From JADCCX01 sp031378805 (GTDB lineage: Bacteria > Pseudomonadota > Alphaproteobacteria > Rhizobiales > Beijerinckiaceae): a stretch of DNA of 64,000 nucleotides. Position numbers and translations under genes: made by a program. The notes beneath the pieces are model-generated. The model was not told the DNA's origin. It ran no database searches and was given only the letters and a program-made list of their open reading frames with translations. The stretch is taken from NCBI GenBank assembly GCA_031378805.1, contig JANNEO010000114.1, forward strand, positions 20,215-84,214, read 5' to 3'. Numbering within the stretch: position 1 is the first letter of the stretch; each line of letters opens with the position of its first letter. Below are positions 23,955 to 32,255 of the stretch, piece by piece.

Positions 23955-25211
23955 CTAGAACCGGTCGAGAGTGCGGCCCTTCACTGTTTCCAGCCCTGCG
24001 GCGTCCTTTGCTCCTTCTGGCGCGTAATAGCCCGCAGCTTTCTTCGCCTCCATTTCCACCGAAGCATCGGGCGGCACCAGTTCGTCGGGGATCGGCACGC
24101 GCTCGCCAATCTCGATGCCGGAATTGACCATGGCGTCGTATTTCATGTTCGACATCGACATCAGCCGGTCGATCCGCCGAATGCCGAGCCAGTGCAGGAT
24201 ATCGGGCATAAGCTGCTGGAAGCGGGCGTCCTGCACGCCGGCCACGCATTCCGTGCGCTCGAAATAGGTCGCGGCGCTGTCGCCGCCTTCCTGCCGCTTG
24301 CGGGCGTTGTAGACCAGGAACTTGGTGACCTCGCCCAGAGCGCGGCCTTCCTTGCGGTTGTAGACGATGAGGCCGACGCCGCCGTTCTGCGCTTCCCGAG
24401 TGCATTCCTCGATGCCGTGGACCAGGTAAGGCCGACAGGTGCAGATATCGGAACCGAAGACATCCGAGCCATTGCACTCGTCATGCACACGGCAGGCCAC
24501 GCGATGTTTGCCAGACGAGAGCTTGTCAGCGTCCCCGAAGATATAGGCCGTCATGCCACCGATGGGCGGGAAGAACACGGAGAGATCGGGCCGTGTCACC
24601 AACTCCGGGAACATGCCGCCGGTCTGCTCGAAGAGTTGCCGCCTGAGGTTGGTTTCCGAGGTGCCGAAGCGCTCGGCGATGCCTGGCAGATGCCAGACCG
24701 GGTCCACCGCGATCTTGGTCACCGCGATATCGCCGGTCGCTTTCATGATGTCACCATCCGCCGTGATGTGTCCGCTCGCCATGCGAGACTGGATCTCCGG
24801 CAGTGTCAGGCGCGCCTTGGTGACGGCGATGGTGGGCCGGATATCGACGCCCTCGCCAATTTCTCGCGCGAACACCTCTGCCACGAGGTGCCCCCAGGGA
24901 TCGAGCGACACGATCCTGGCAGGGTCGCTCCATTGCGGGTGAGGCCCAAGCTTGACCGGCGGATGGGTGTTGTGCAGGTCTGGCCGCACCAGCGGATTGA
25001 GCGCACCGGACGACACTGCCAGAGCGCGGTAGAGCGAATACGCCCCGCCGACAGCGCCAATGACATTACGGTCTGCGGGTTTCGTCACGGTGCCAATGAG
25101 AGCACCACGCGCCGCGGGATCAGCAGCTCCCCAGTGGATCGGAAAGCGCACCTCGCCAGGCTCTGGATGGGACGTAAGGCGGATGTGACCCGTACGATTG
25201 ACGCCAGACAT
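23955..25211 (-). CDS. GTP cyclohydrolase II-like protein with N-terminal extension
   Basis: The 418-residue protein has an N-terminal domain of about 200 residues (GTP_CH_N type) followed by the GTP cyclohydrolase II core. Zinc ligands C246, C257 and C259 in HDECNGSDVFGSDICTC are intact, and RKEGRALGEV replaces the usual RQEGRGIGL. This two-domain architecture is that of the Urc1-type uracil-catabolism enzyme as well as of RibA-like proteins annotated in Hyphomicrobiales. True riboflavin RibA is shorter. I therefore leave the symbol blank. ATG 25211 has AGGGA eight bases upstream. Confidence 0.85.
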   Translation of the reverse strand: MSGVNRTGHIRLTSHPEPGEVRFPIHWGAADPAARGALIGTVTKPADRNVIGAVGGAYSLYRALAVSSGALNPLVRPDLHNTHPPVKLGPHPQWSDPARIVSLDPWGHLVAEVFAREIGEGVDIRPTIAVTKARLTLPEIQSRMASGHITADGDIMKATGDIAVTKIAVDPVWHLPGIAERFGTSETNLRRQLFEQTGGMFPELVTRPDLSVFFPPIGGMTAYIFGDADKLSSGKHRVACRVHDECNGSDVFGSDICTCRPYLVHGIEECTREAQNGGVGLIVYNRKEGRALGEVTKFLVYNARKRQEGGDSAATYFERTECVAGVQDARFQQLMPDILHWLGIRRIDRLMSMSNMKYDAMVNSGIEIGERVPIPDELVPPDASVEMEAKKAAGYYAPEGAKDAAGLETVKGRTLDRF

Positions 25212-25245
25212 GCTTCGGTTCCCTTCGGCATTGCCCGAAATGCAC

Positions 25246-25269
25246 AAAGCCCCCCGCGGGTCGGAGGGC
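25246..25269 (-). terminator. Candidate intrinsic terminator after the TPR gene
   Basis: Read on the minus strand, GCCCTCC pairs with GGGGGGC (one G-U) around a seven-base loop, followed by TTTGTG. It lies 82 bp past the TPR stop and 35 bp before the cyclohydrolase start, so it could end the first transcript or act as an attenuator. The T-run is short. Confidence 0.4.
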
Positions 25270-25350
25270 CTTGCTGATCGGGCCAATGCCTTCGATCTCA
25301 AACAGGATGATCGTGTAACCGCGATCCGTCAAGAGCCGTCGGTGGTCGGA

Positions 25351-26259
25351 TCAGCGCCTTGCCTGCTGAGCTGCCGGTTTGCCACTGACATCAGACTTGC
25401 CACTGACATCAGATTTGCCACCCATGGTCTGCAACTGCCGCCAGCTGTTGTTCTGCGCGGTCATGGAGCGGACATAGGCGATGTTGGCGGTGGCATCCGC
25501 GGGCGAGAGATCGCGGGCAGCCTCCTGCTCGGATTCCTTGAACTTGCCCTGAAGTGCCAGCACAAGCGCGAGATTGCCACGCACCCGGGGCGTTGCAGCA
25601 GGGCTGGCCACAGCCTTGCGCATCACCTGCTCAGCCTCCATCAAGCGGTTGGACAGCGCGTAGGACAGACCGAGATTGGAGAGGATATTGGGATCATCCG
25701 GCTGCAGCTGGAGGGCGGCCTGATAATATTGCTGCGCCTCGGCGGGCTTGCCGATCTGGTCGGAGATGGCACCTTGCGTGGACAGCACGCGCCAATCCGG
25801 CTTGTCTGGCGTGTGTGCGCGCGACAGCACGTCCATCGCTTCTGCGAACCGTCCGCCATCGGCCAACCCCTTGCCAAGAGCCGCCGCGACCTCCCGGTCA
25901 TTGGGGTAGCGCACGGCTGTAGTCTGCAGGACGGCGATGGCCTGGTTGATCTGGTTCATGTCCCGCAGCACGCGGGCATAGGTCATGGAGACGCGCTTGT
26001 CGCCAGGCGATTTTTCATACTGGCGACCAAGCTGCTCCATGGCAGCACGCTTTTCGGCGTCGGTCATGGCGTGGACCTGACTGTTGATCGATCCGGTGAT
26101 CTCGGCGCCATCCCGGCGCAAGCACCCGCCAAGCGCAAGCGTCATTATCGCCAAGGCCAGCATGGCGGATCGAGACAGGGAACGGGCAGGGGGGTTTGGC
26201 GCAGGCGGTATTTGTGCGGCTGAGGTCGGCGCAGCTGAGGTTTGGGGAAATCGGCGCAT
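25351..26259 (-). CDS. TadD-like TPR lipoprotein
   Basis: The 302-residue precursor has a hydrophobic segment ending in the lipobox LALGGC, suggesting an acylated outer-membrane or periplasmic lipoprotein. Several tetratricopeptide units follow (for example AVRYPNDREVAAALGKGLAD and LQPDDPNILSNLGLSYAL). The arrangement resembles TadD of the Flp pilus assembly system, but no tad/flp genes are visible, so the partner is unknown. The C-terminus contains an in-frame 18-bp tandem repeat coding GKSDVS. ATG 26259 was chosen over a TTG at 26268. Divergent from the SleB-like gene. Confidence 0.8.
   Translation of the reverse strand: MRRFPQTSAAPTSAAQIPPAPNPPARSLSRSAMLALAIMTLALGGCLRRDGAEITGSINSQVHAMTDAEKRAAMEQLGRQYEKSPGDKRVSMTYARVLRDMNQINQAIAVLQTTAVRYPNDREVAAALGKGLADGGRFAEAMDVLSRAHTPDKPDWRVLSTQGAISDQIGKPAEAQQYYQAALQLQPDDPNILSNLGLSYALSNRLMEAEQVMRKAVASPAATPRVRGNLALVLALQGKFKESEQEAARDLSPADATANIAYVRSMTAQNNSWRQLQTMGGKSDVSGKSDVSGKPAAQQARR
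25380..25421 (-). repeat. 18-bp in-frame tandem repeat, 2.3 copies
   Basis: TGCCACTGACATCAGACT occurs at 25380-25397 and 25398-25415 with one change, then TGCCAC at 25416-25421. It codes the SDVSGK hexapeptide repeated in the TPR lipoprotein tail. Confidence 0.85.
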
Positions 26260-26344
26260 TGCGAACAAACTCGGCCTGAACAGGGGGAAACGCTATGATC
26301 GATCAGTACTTTATTAACCCTAACGCATCGTTAAACGGGTTTTG

Positions 26345-27547
26345 ATGAAACATGATCGAGCGCTTAACCGCCCGGCAACCTTACTGGGGCATTATCCATT
26401 GCAGGGAATGTGTTTCGCAGAAGCGCAGCGCCGTCCCCAGTTGCGTTCGAGTGCGTTGCGTATGCGTCTCTCCAAGCGTTCTTCCCGGAGCTTGTCCTCC
26501 CGGCGGCCAAAAATGGTACGCCCCCTCAAGCCGTGGCTTCTGGCGGCGGGCGTGCTGGTCTCGTTCACCGCGACGGCTGGCATCCGGACCAGCGTGGATC
26601 CGGCAACACCCGGACTGCGCTTCGATTCCACGCCGGAAAACATCTCGCTGGCCTGGCCGACGCTGACAGCGCCCGATATCGCGGCCGTGGCCGAGGATTT
26701 TAGCCAACCCCGCCCCTCGCTGCTGGCTGAACCTCCCAGCCTGGAGCCAGACGAGGAATCTCATCTCCAGCCAGGCTTCTGGCGGGCCGCCCAGCCGACG
26801 GATGCAAGCGAAGCACTGTCCGAGGCGACACCCGAGATCTCCGTGCTGTTCCGCCTTGGCGGCGACATGATGCCCGCAGCCCGGCCCCTGTGGGAGGATG
26901 ACGGTGGCCCGATCATCGGTGCCTTCAGCGGGCTGATTGAGCGCGAGACCGTTGCGGCAGCTGTGACAGTGCCCCTCGTCGATCGCCTGGCGGCACCCAA
27001 GTCCGGTGAAAGCATGGCCCCCGGCAAAGCAAGTGTTCAGGTCGCAGTCGCCCTGCCGCCACCCGTGGGCCATGTGAAGATCAGTCTGCCCTCGGTGGCA
27101 CGCCCCGCCACGCCCAAATCACCCCTGGTGGGCACCGTGACCTCCGAGCGAGAGATGAAATGCCTGGCGGAAGCGGTCTATTTCGAATCCCGCTCCGAAC
27201 CGGAACGCGGCCAGGCCGGCGTGGCACAGGTCGTGCTGAACCGGGTGCGATCCGGTGTCTATCCCGCGTCGGTCTGCGGTGTCGTCTACCAGAACCGGCA
27301 TCGTTACCTTGCCTGCCAGTTCACCTTCGCCTGCGAGGGCAAGGCACTCAGAACCGATGAGGCCGGACCCTGGGCAACGGCACAGCGCATTGCCCGCGAT
27401 GTGGCAGAGGGCCGGACCTATCTTCCCGGTGTCGGCAACGCCACGCATTACCACGCCAATTATGTCCGCCCCTGGTGGGCTCGCTACATGGACAAGCGGG
27501 AAAAGGTGGGCAAGCACATCTTCTACTTCGAGAGCGCCGAAAATTGA
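26345..27547 (+). CDS. Cell wall hydrolase, SleB family
   Basis: The 400-residue reading has a basic N-terminus, one membrane segment (near 63-81, PWLLAAGVLVSFTATAGI), a long Pro/Ala-rich periplasmic linker, and a C-terminal Hydrolase_2 domain from about residue 270. That domain has CLAEAVYFESRSEPERGQAGVAQVVLNRV, CQFTFACEGK and NATHYHANYV. SleB-type enzymes cleave peptidoglycan glycan strands. The catalytic Glu of EAVYFESR is present. The true start is unclear: ATGs at 26345, 26408, 26462 and 26513 all lack a good ribosome site. Divergent from the TPR gene. Confidence 0.87.
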   Translation: MKHDRALNRPATLLGHYPLQGMCFAEAQRRPQLRSSALRMRLSKRSSRSLSSRRPKMVRPLKPWLLAAGVLVSFTATAGIRTSVDPATPGLRFDSTPENISLAWPTLTAPDIAAVAEDFSQPRPSLLAEPPSLEPDEESHLQPGFWRAAQPTDASEALSEATPEISVLFRLGGDMMPAARPLWEDDGGPIIGAFSGLIERETVAAAVTVPLVDRLAAPKSGESMAPGKASVQVAVALPPPVGHVKISLPSVARPATPKSPLVGTVTSEREMKCLAEAVYFESRSEPERGQAGVAQVVLNRVRSGVYPASVCGVVYQNRHRYLACQFTFACEGKALRTDEAGPWATAQRIARDVAEGRTYLPGVGNATHYHANYVRPWWARYMDKREKVGKHIFYFESAEN

Positions 27548-27600
27548 GAGCGTATTTCAGGGGATGACGGCGCAGTCGGCCATACTCTAGAGATCACACC

Positions 27601-28326
27601 ATGTGTGGACGCTACGCCATCACCAGCCCGCCGCAGGAAGTGCAGGACACTTTCGGATATTCCCAGACGCCCAATTTCCCACCCCGTTACAACATCGCGC
27701 CGACGCAGCCCGTGCCTGTCGTGCATTCCCTTGGCGGGCAGCGCCACTTCACCCTCATGCGCTGGGGCTTCGTGCCGGGCTGGGTCAAGGATCTCAAGGC
27801 ATTCCCGCTCGTCATCAACATCCGGTCGGAAACGGTGCGCCAGAAAGCGTCCTTCCGCGCCGCCTTCATGCGCCGCCGCGCGCTGATGCCCGCTGATGGT
27901 TTCTATGAATGGCAACGGCTTGGGACGGACAGCCGCCCCTTTCTTTTGCGTCGACCCGACCGGCGCATCTTTGCCTTCGCAGCTTTATGGGAGACATGGA
28001 GTTCGCCCGATGGCAGCGAGATCGACACGGCAGCACTGCTCAACACCACGGCCAATGGCGTGATCTCTGCCATCCACGAGCGATCCCCCGTGATCCTCGA
28101 TCCGCAGGATTTCGACGCGTGGCTTGATCCGCTCACACCGGCCGATGAGGCGTACCGGCTGCTGCGCCCCCCCGCTGAGGATTTGCTCGAAATGGTGCCG
28201 GTCTCGAAGGCTGTCAACAAGGTGGCGAATGACGGGCCCGAGGTTCAGGCACCGCCGGATAGCAATACCACACCGCCTCCCCGCCGCGCCGCGCCTTCCA
28301 GCGACGATCAGGGAAGCCTTTTCTAA
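27601..28326 (+). CDS. yedK: SOS response-associated peptidase (SRAP/YedK-HMCES family)
   Basis: The 241-residue protein protects abasic sites in single-stranded DNA by forming a covalent link through Cys2. The start MCGRYAITSP exposes that Cys after removal of Met. Other key positions are visible: RYNIAPTQ, Asn73 in INIRSE, Glu103 in GFYEW and His159 in HERSPVIL. Length is normal with a Pro-rich tail. It is convergent with the glycosyltransferase, overlapping four bases at the 3' ends. No LexA box is obvious upstream. Confidence 0.95.
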   Translation: MCGRYAITSPPQEVQDTFGYSQTPNFPPRYNIAPTQPVPVVHSLGGQRHFTLMRWGFVPGWVKDLKAFPLVINIRSETVRQKASFRAAFMRRRALMPADGFYEWQRLGTDSRPFLLRRPDRRIFAFAALWETWSSPDGSEIDTAALLNTTANGVISAIHERSPVILDPQDFDAWLDPLTPADEAYRLLRPPAEDLLEMVPVSKAVNKVANDGPEVQAPPDSNTTPPPRRAAPSSDDQGSLF

Positions 28327-29549
28327 AGCACCCAATCCGCGGGGCGACCGGATTTCCCGGCGGCAAGGCAACGCCACAGGCGCTCGTAGCGGTCGATACA
28401 AACCTCGAGCGAGAACTGGGCCAACGCCTTCTCGCGGGCGGCCAGGCCCAGGCTGCGGCGCAGATCGGACATGTCGGCCAGCGTCAGGATTGCTGTCGCA
28501 AGTTCTTCGGGCGCGGACGGTGCCACCAGAAAGCCGTTCTCGCCATCATCGATCGCATCGGTGTTGCCGCCGACCCGCGTGGCGATCATCGGCAGACCCA
28601 TGGCCATGCCTTCGATCAGGCTGTTGGAGAACCCCTCGGTATGGCTGGCGAGCAAACCGATGTCGGCCGCCGCATAGGGCTCGCGCGAGCCAGCCCATTC
28701 GCCTGGAAACACCACATGGTCGCGCAGGCCCAGGTGTTCGGTCATGGCACGCAGCGTCGCATGTTCTCCGGCATCGCGCCCAGGCAACAGCAGCCTCCAT
28801 GGCTGTCGCAACCCCTCCTTCAGTGTTGCAACGGCCTGGAGCAGATCACCATGGCCCTTGTAGGCATGGAAATTGGCGACCTGTGTCAGCACCAGGGCAT
28901 CCGGCGGCAAGCCAAAGCGGGCACGGGCGGCCGCGCGTTCCTCTGGCGTGACTGCCTTGCCAAGGGGGATACCGTTGGGGATGCGACAGACCTTCAGCGG
29001 CCCTCCCGCTTCCGTCTCCAGTTCAGCCGTCACTGCCGTGGAATTGCCGACGAGCGCGGCTGCCATGCCATGCGCGGCCAACTCTGCACGCTGCGCGAGG
29101 GGGCGTTTGCGGGAATAGAATGCCAGGCTACGGCGGCCATGCACCAGTGCTGGAGATGTTTTGTTCAGCGGATCTGTCTTGCCAACCAGATCTGTCTTGC
29201 CAACCAGATCTGTTTTGCCAAGCAACAGCTGCGCACCAGCCGCCGCGATATAGGGCTCGCTCAGGAATGCGTGCAAGACGTGTGGCCTGACGCGGCGCAC
29301 CGCCCGCCAGATCGCAAGCCCATGCATGACGGTGCGCAGGTATCGTGGCAGGTTAAGCGCCGGTGCAATCACATCTGGAATGCTCGCCCTCAACGCATCC
29401 TCGAGCGCCCCGCCGGAGTGCAGGAGCACCACTGTGATGTCGATGTTGCGTCGCGCCAGTCCGGGCAGCACATGCAGGAGGTGCTGCTCGGTGCCACCCA
29501 CATTCATGGGTGGCGCGGCCACGACGACTCTGAGGGGGCGGTCAGCCAT
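28323..29549 (-). CDS. GT4-type glycosyltransferase
   Basis: The 408-residue GT-B enzyme begins MADRPLRVVVAAPPMNVGGTEQHL, has the VGNSTAV linker, IPNGIPL, VANFHAYKGH and the C-terminal HTEGFSNSLIEGMAMGLPMIATRVGG with the donor-binding E. Near the N-domain end is LVGKTD repeated three times by an 18-bp DNA tandem repeat. ATG 29549 overlaps the end of asnB by eight bases, so both genes are coupled. Together they look like part of a surface-polysaccharide or sugar-amidation pathway. Sugar specificity unknown. Confidence 0.88.
   Translation of the reverse strand: MADRPLRVVVAAPPMNVGGTEQHLLHVLPGLARRNIDITVVLLHSGGALEDALRASIPDVIAPALNLPRYLRTVMHGLAIWRAVRRVRPHVLHAFLSEPYIAAAGAQLLLGKTDLVGKTDLVGKTDPLNKTSPALVHGRRSLAFYSRKRPLAQRAELAAHGMAAALVGNSTAVTAELETEAGGPLKVCRIPNGIPLGKAVTPEERAAARARFGLPPDALVLTQVANFHAYKGHGDLLQAVATLKEGLRQPWRLLLPGRDAGEHATLRAMTEHLGLRDHVVFPGEWAGSREPYAAADIGLLASHTEGFSNSLIEGMAMGLPMIATRVGGNTDAIDDGENGFLVAPSAPEELATAILTLADMSDLRRSLGLAAREKALAQFSLEVCIDRYERLWRCLAAGKSGRPADWVL
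29171..29224 (-). repeat. 18-bp in-frame tandem repeat, three copies, in a glycosyltransferase
   Basis: GATCTGTCTTGCCAACCA occurs at 29171-29188 and 29189-29206 unchanged, and at 29207-29224 with two changes. It codes the LVGKTD units in the glycosyltransferase, in a linker-like part between its conserved blocks. Confidence 0.9.
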
Positions 29550-31488
29550 GCAGGACCGACCGTCGCCAGGATTCGAACATGAGGATCGACCACAACAGCG
29601 GTGCATGATCCTCCCGGCCTGCCTGGTGAGCGTCCCAGACACCACGAACAGCGTCTGGATCAAGCAATCCGCTTTCGGCCAGACGCGTTGGCTCCAGCAG
29701 CGCTTCGGCCCAGTCCCTCAGCTCAAGACGCAACCACGCGGCGAGTGGCACGGCGAACCCCGCCTTCGGTCGCTCGGTCAAGGCGGCAGGGACATGTCTG
29801 TCCAGGATTGCCCTCAACACCGCTTTTCCCTTTCCCCCCTGGCGCTGCATCCCAGATGGCAAGTGCGCCGCCCATTCCCAAATCCGATGATCGAGCAGAG
29901 GCACGCGGACTTCAAGTCCGACCGACATGCTCGCACGATCAACCTTAACGAGTATATCGTCGGGAAGATACGACAGGGCGTCAATGGTCTGCATCCGCGC
30001 AAGTGGCACCAGTTGATCGAGTGCGGCATTGGAGTGGTAGGCCAGCGGAAGGTGTTCGGCTGGATGCCGCAGCAGTCTCTGCGGGTCGGCGGTCTGGCTG
30101 AGAAACTGGCGGTAGCCATCGACGAAACTGGGTGCCGCGCCTGCCTTTGCCGCCCGCTTGAGACGATGGCCGGGATGGCTGACTCCCCGATTTGCTGCCG
30201 ATTGGCCCAGAAGGCCAGCGGCGGCATCAGCCAATCCGATTGGTACAGCGCGGGCAACGCGGCCTGCAGCCTGGCGCGCGAATGGGGGCAGTCGTTCCCG
30301 ATAGCGGTGTAGCGCAAGACCCCAGCTGTGGCGTTCATAGCCCGCAAAGGTCTCATCACCGCCATCGCCAGAAAGCGCGACTGTCACGTGGTCGCGCACC
30401 AGGCGACACAACAGGAGTGTCGGCAATTGCGACGAATCGGAGAACGGCTCGTCGTATATCGCCGCGATGTCCGGCACGAGTGCTTGCGCAGCGCGACCCG
30501 AGGTCATCAAGGTGGTATGTCGCGTGCCCAGGTGCTGTGCCACCGCTGCGGCGTGAGGCGATTCGTCCCAGGCCGTTTCCTCGAAGCCGATGGTGAAGGT
30601 CTCGACCTTGCGGTCGGAGCGTTGCTGCATGAGCGCAACCACCAGGGACGAGTCGATGCCGCCGGAAAGGAATGCGCCCAAAGGCACATCGGCGATCATC
30701 TGGCGTTCGACAGCATCGCCCAGCAACGCCTCGGCGGCGTCGACCAGTGTTGCAAAGGGTGCGGATGTAGAATGGCTCTGGCCCGCGCTCATCTGGGTCA
30801 ATGGAGACCAGAACTGGCGACATGTTGGGGCCTGTCCCTTGCGCCATTCCAGGATGCTGCCAGGCTCAAGCTTGTGGACACCCTTGAGGATGGTCCAGGG
30901 CGCCGGAACCGCCCCGTGGCGAAGGTAGGCCGCGAAGGCCGCCGGATCGATATCGCGCGGGCAGGAGGGATCGGCCAGCAGGCCCTTCAGCTCCGATGCG
31001 AAAGCCAGCCCGTCCCCTTCCTGACGCCATAGCAGGGGTTTGATGCCGAAACGATCCCGCACCAGCGTCAGACTGTGATCGACACGGTCCCAGATGGCGA
31101 TGGCGAACATGCCGTTGAGGGCAAGCAAAGTCCGCTGCTGGCCCCAGCGCTCCCACGCCTCCACAAGGACTTCGGAATCCGAAGTTCCCCGGAAGCGAAC
31201 GCCCTCCGCCTCCAAGTCTTTCCGGAGTTCACGAAAATTGTAGATCTCGCCATTGTAAGTCATGGCCAGACGGCCGGAATGCGACAGCATGGGTTGTGCG
31301 CCGGTGTCCGACAGATCGACAATAGCGAGACGCCGCTGCGCCAGCGCCACGCCGTGAACCGCATCGGTCCAGATGCCCGCGCCATCCGGTCCGCGATGCG
31401 CGAGTGCCGCGTTCATTCGGCCGACCCGATGACGCAGCAGCGCATCGGTTCCGCACTCTCCCAGCACCAGTCCGGCGATTCCGCACAT
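29542..31488 (-). CDS. asnB: Asparagine synthase (glutamine-hydrolysing)
   Basis: The 648-residue protein has an N-terminal glutamine amidotransferase domain beginning MCGIAGLVLGE, with Cys2 as nucleophile, and a C-terminal synthetase domain with the LSGGIDSSLV PP-loop. It transfers ammonia from glutamine to an activated aspartate, or to a related carboxylate in amidotransferases of exopolysaccharide clusters. An earlier in-frame codon at 31530 was rejected because it would bury the catalytic Cys. Coupling with a GT4 gene suggests a surface-sugar context, although general asparagine synthesis is equally possible. Confidence 0.93.
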   Translation of the reverse strand: MCGIAGLVLGECGTDALLRHRVGRMNAALAHRGPDGAGIWTDAVHGVALAQRRLAIVDLSDTGAQPMLSHSGRLAMTYNGEIYNFRELRKDLEAEGVRFRGTSDSEVLVEAWERWGQQRTLLALNGMFAIAIWDRVDHSLTLVRDRFGIKPLLWRQEGDGLAFASELKGLLADPSCPRDIDPAAFAAYLRHGAVPAPWTILKGVHKLEPGSILEWRKGQAPTCRQFWSPLTQMSAGQSHSTSAPFATLVDAAEALLGDAVERQMIADVPLGAFLSGGIDSSLVVALMQQRSDRKVETFTIGFEETAWDESPHAAAVAQHLGTRHTTLMTSGRAAQALVPDIAAIYDEPFSDSSQLPTLLLCRLVRDHVTVALSGDGGDETFAGYERHSWGLALHRYRERLPPFARQAAGRVARAVPIGLADAAAGLLGQSAANRGVSHPGHRLKRAAKAGAAPSFVDGYRQFLSQTADPQRLLRHPAEHLPLAYHSNAALDQLVPLARMQTIDALSYLPDDILVKVDRASMSVGLEVRVPLLDHRIWEWAAHLPSGMQRQGGKGKAVLRAILDRHVPAALTERPKAGFAVPLAAWLRLELRDWAEALLEPTRLAESGLLDPDAVRGVWDAHQAGREDHAPLLWSILMFESWRRSVLHG

Positions 31489-31621
31489 CGTCCAGTCTTG
31501 TTCCCCGCTCAGATGGCCTTGCCGTATCACGTTTGCCAGGCCACATTCGCCTGGCAGATCGACGCCAGCGACGTATCACCACGACCACGGAGCAGCAAGC
31601 AGAGGGAGTTCCAAGCAAGAG

Positions 31622-32248
31622 TCACAACGCCGGGCGGTAGCCTGCGGCGAGCACGGCAACAATTGACGGCGGCGTCACCAGCCGGGCCAGCCCTTGCGGC
31701 CTTGAGGCCAGGACTGGCCCGACTCCTGCGAACGACCATGGCCGCAATCCATCCGCTGAAATCGCATAGGCTTTCCCCGCAATGGCGAGCATGGTCCCCT
31801 CCGGAAGTGCTCCGTCCGGCAAGGGATGCAAGCGCTTGGCATAGGCCCGGCCTGGTGCGAGTCGCTCTGTGTGCAGCACGGCGTCCATGTCCGCTGCAAG
31901 GGGTGGGGCTTGGCCCGTTGCACGGCCCCACGCGGCAGCAAACGCCGTCGCGTCGGCCCTGCGGCACTCAAAGCAGGGCCGATGTCCTGCGGCCAGTGCC
32001 GAGACCTCGTCGGCGAAGAACACCTCTGTATAGCCCTTGCCCCAGACCTCCCTGTGGCGGCCCTTGAAGGCGAGCACGCAACAGATCCACTGGCGGTTTG
32101 CATAAGGCCTGACATTGGCCTGTCTGGTTTCGACACAATGGAAACGGCCACCCCGGTTGCCCATCAACGTCCCGCGCAGGGGCGTGGCCACCAGCTTGCC
32201 GAAAGGATCCACCCTGTTGGCCAGCCCCGACTTTTCCAGCCCCGACAT
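31622..32248 (-). CDS. Uncharacterised protein with an Ada-like HRPCxxCRR motif
   Basis: The 208-residue protein belongs to a widespread hypothetical family. Homologues read ANRVDPFG near the start and GHRPCFECRRADA near the middle, both present here, along with MGNRGGRF. The HRPC-x2-CRR motif resembles the zinc/thiol site of Ada-type proteins, but only two cysteines are clustered, so metal binding is a guess. No catalytic domain is recognised. It starts seven bases after the upstream membrane-protein gene, at the end of the moxR operon. Start ATG 32248 chosen over one at 32284 inside the previous gene. Confidence 0.72.
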   Translation of the reverse strand: MSGLEKSGLANRVDPFGKLVATPLRGTLMGNRGGRFHCVETRQANVRPYANRQWICCVLAFKGRHREVWGKGYTEVFFADEVSALAAGHRPCFECRRADATAFAAAWGRATGQAPPLAADMDAVLHTERLAPGRAYAKRLHPLPDGALPEGTMLAIAGKAYAISADGLRPWSFAGVGPVLASRPQGLARLVTPPSIVAVLAAGYRPAL

Positions 32249-32255
32249 GACCCGA

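Noticed and set aside
23902..24477. Extension of the WD40 frame to a longer protein of 524 residues
   Set aside because: It would overlap the cyclohydrolase gene with Arg-rich translation. The propeller begins after ATG 23901.
26314..26334. TTAA...TTAA pair upstream of the SleB-like gene as a CtrA site
   Set aside because: The spacer is 13 bases, not seven.
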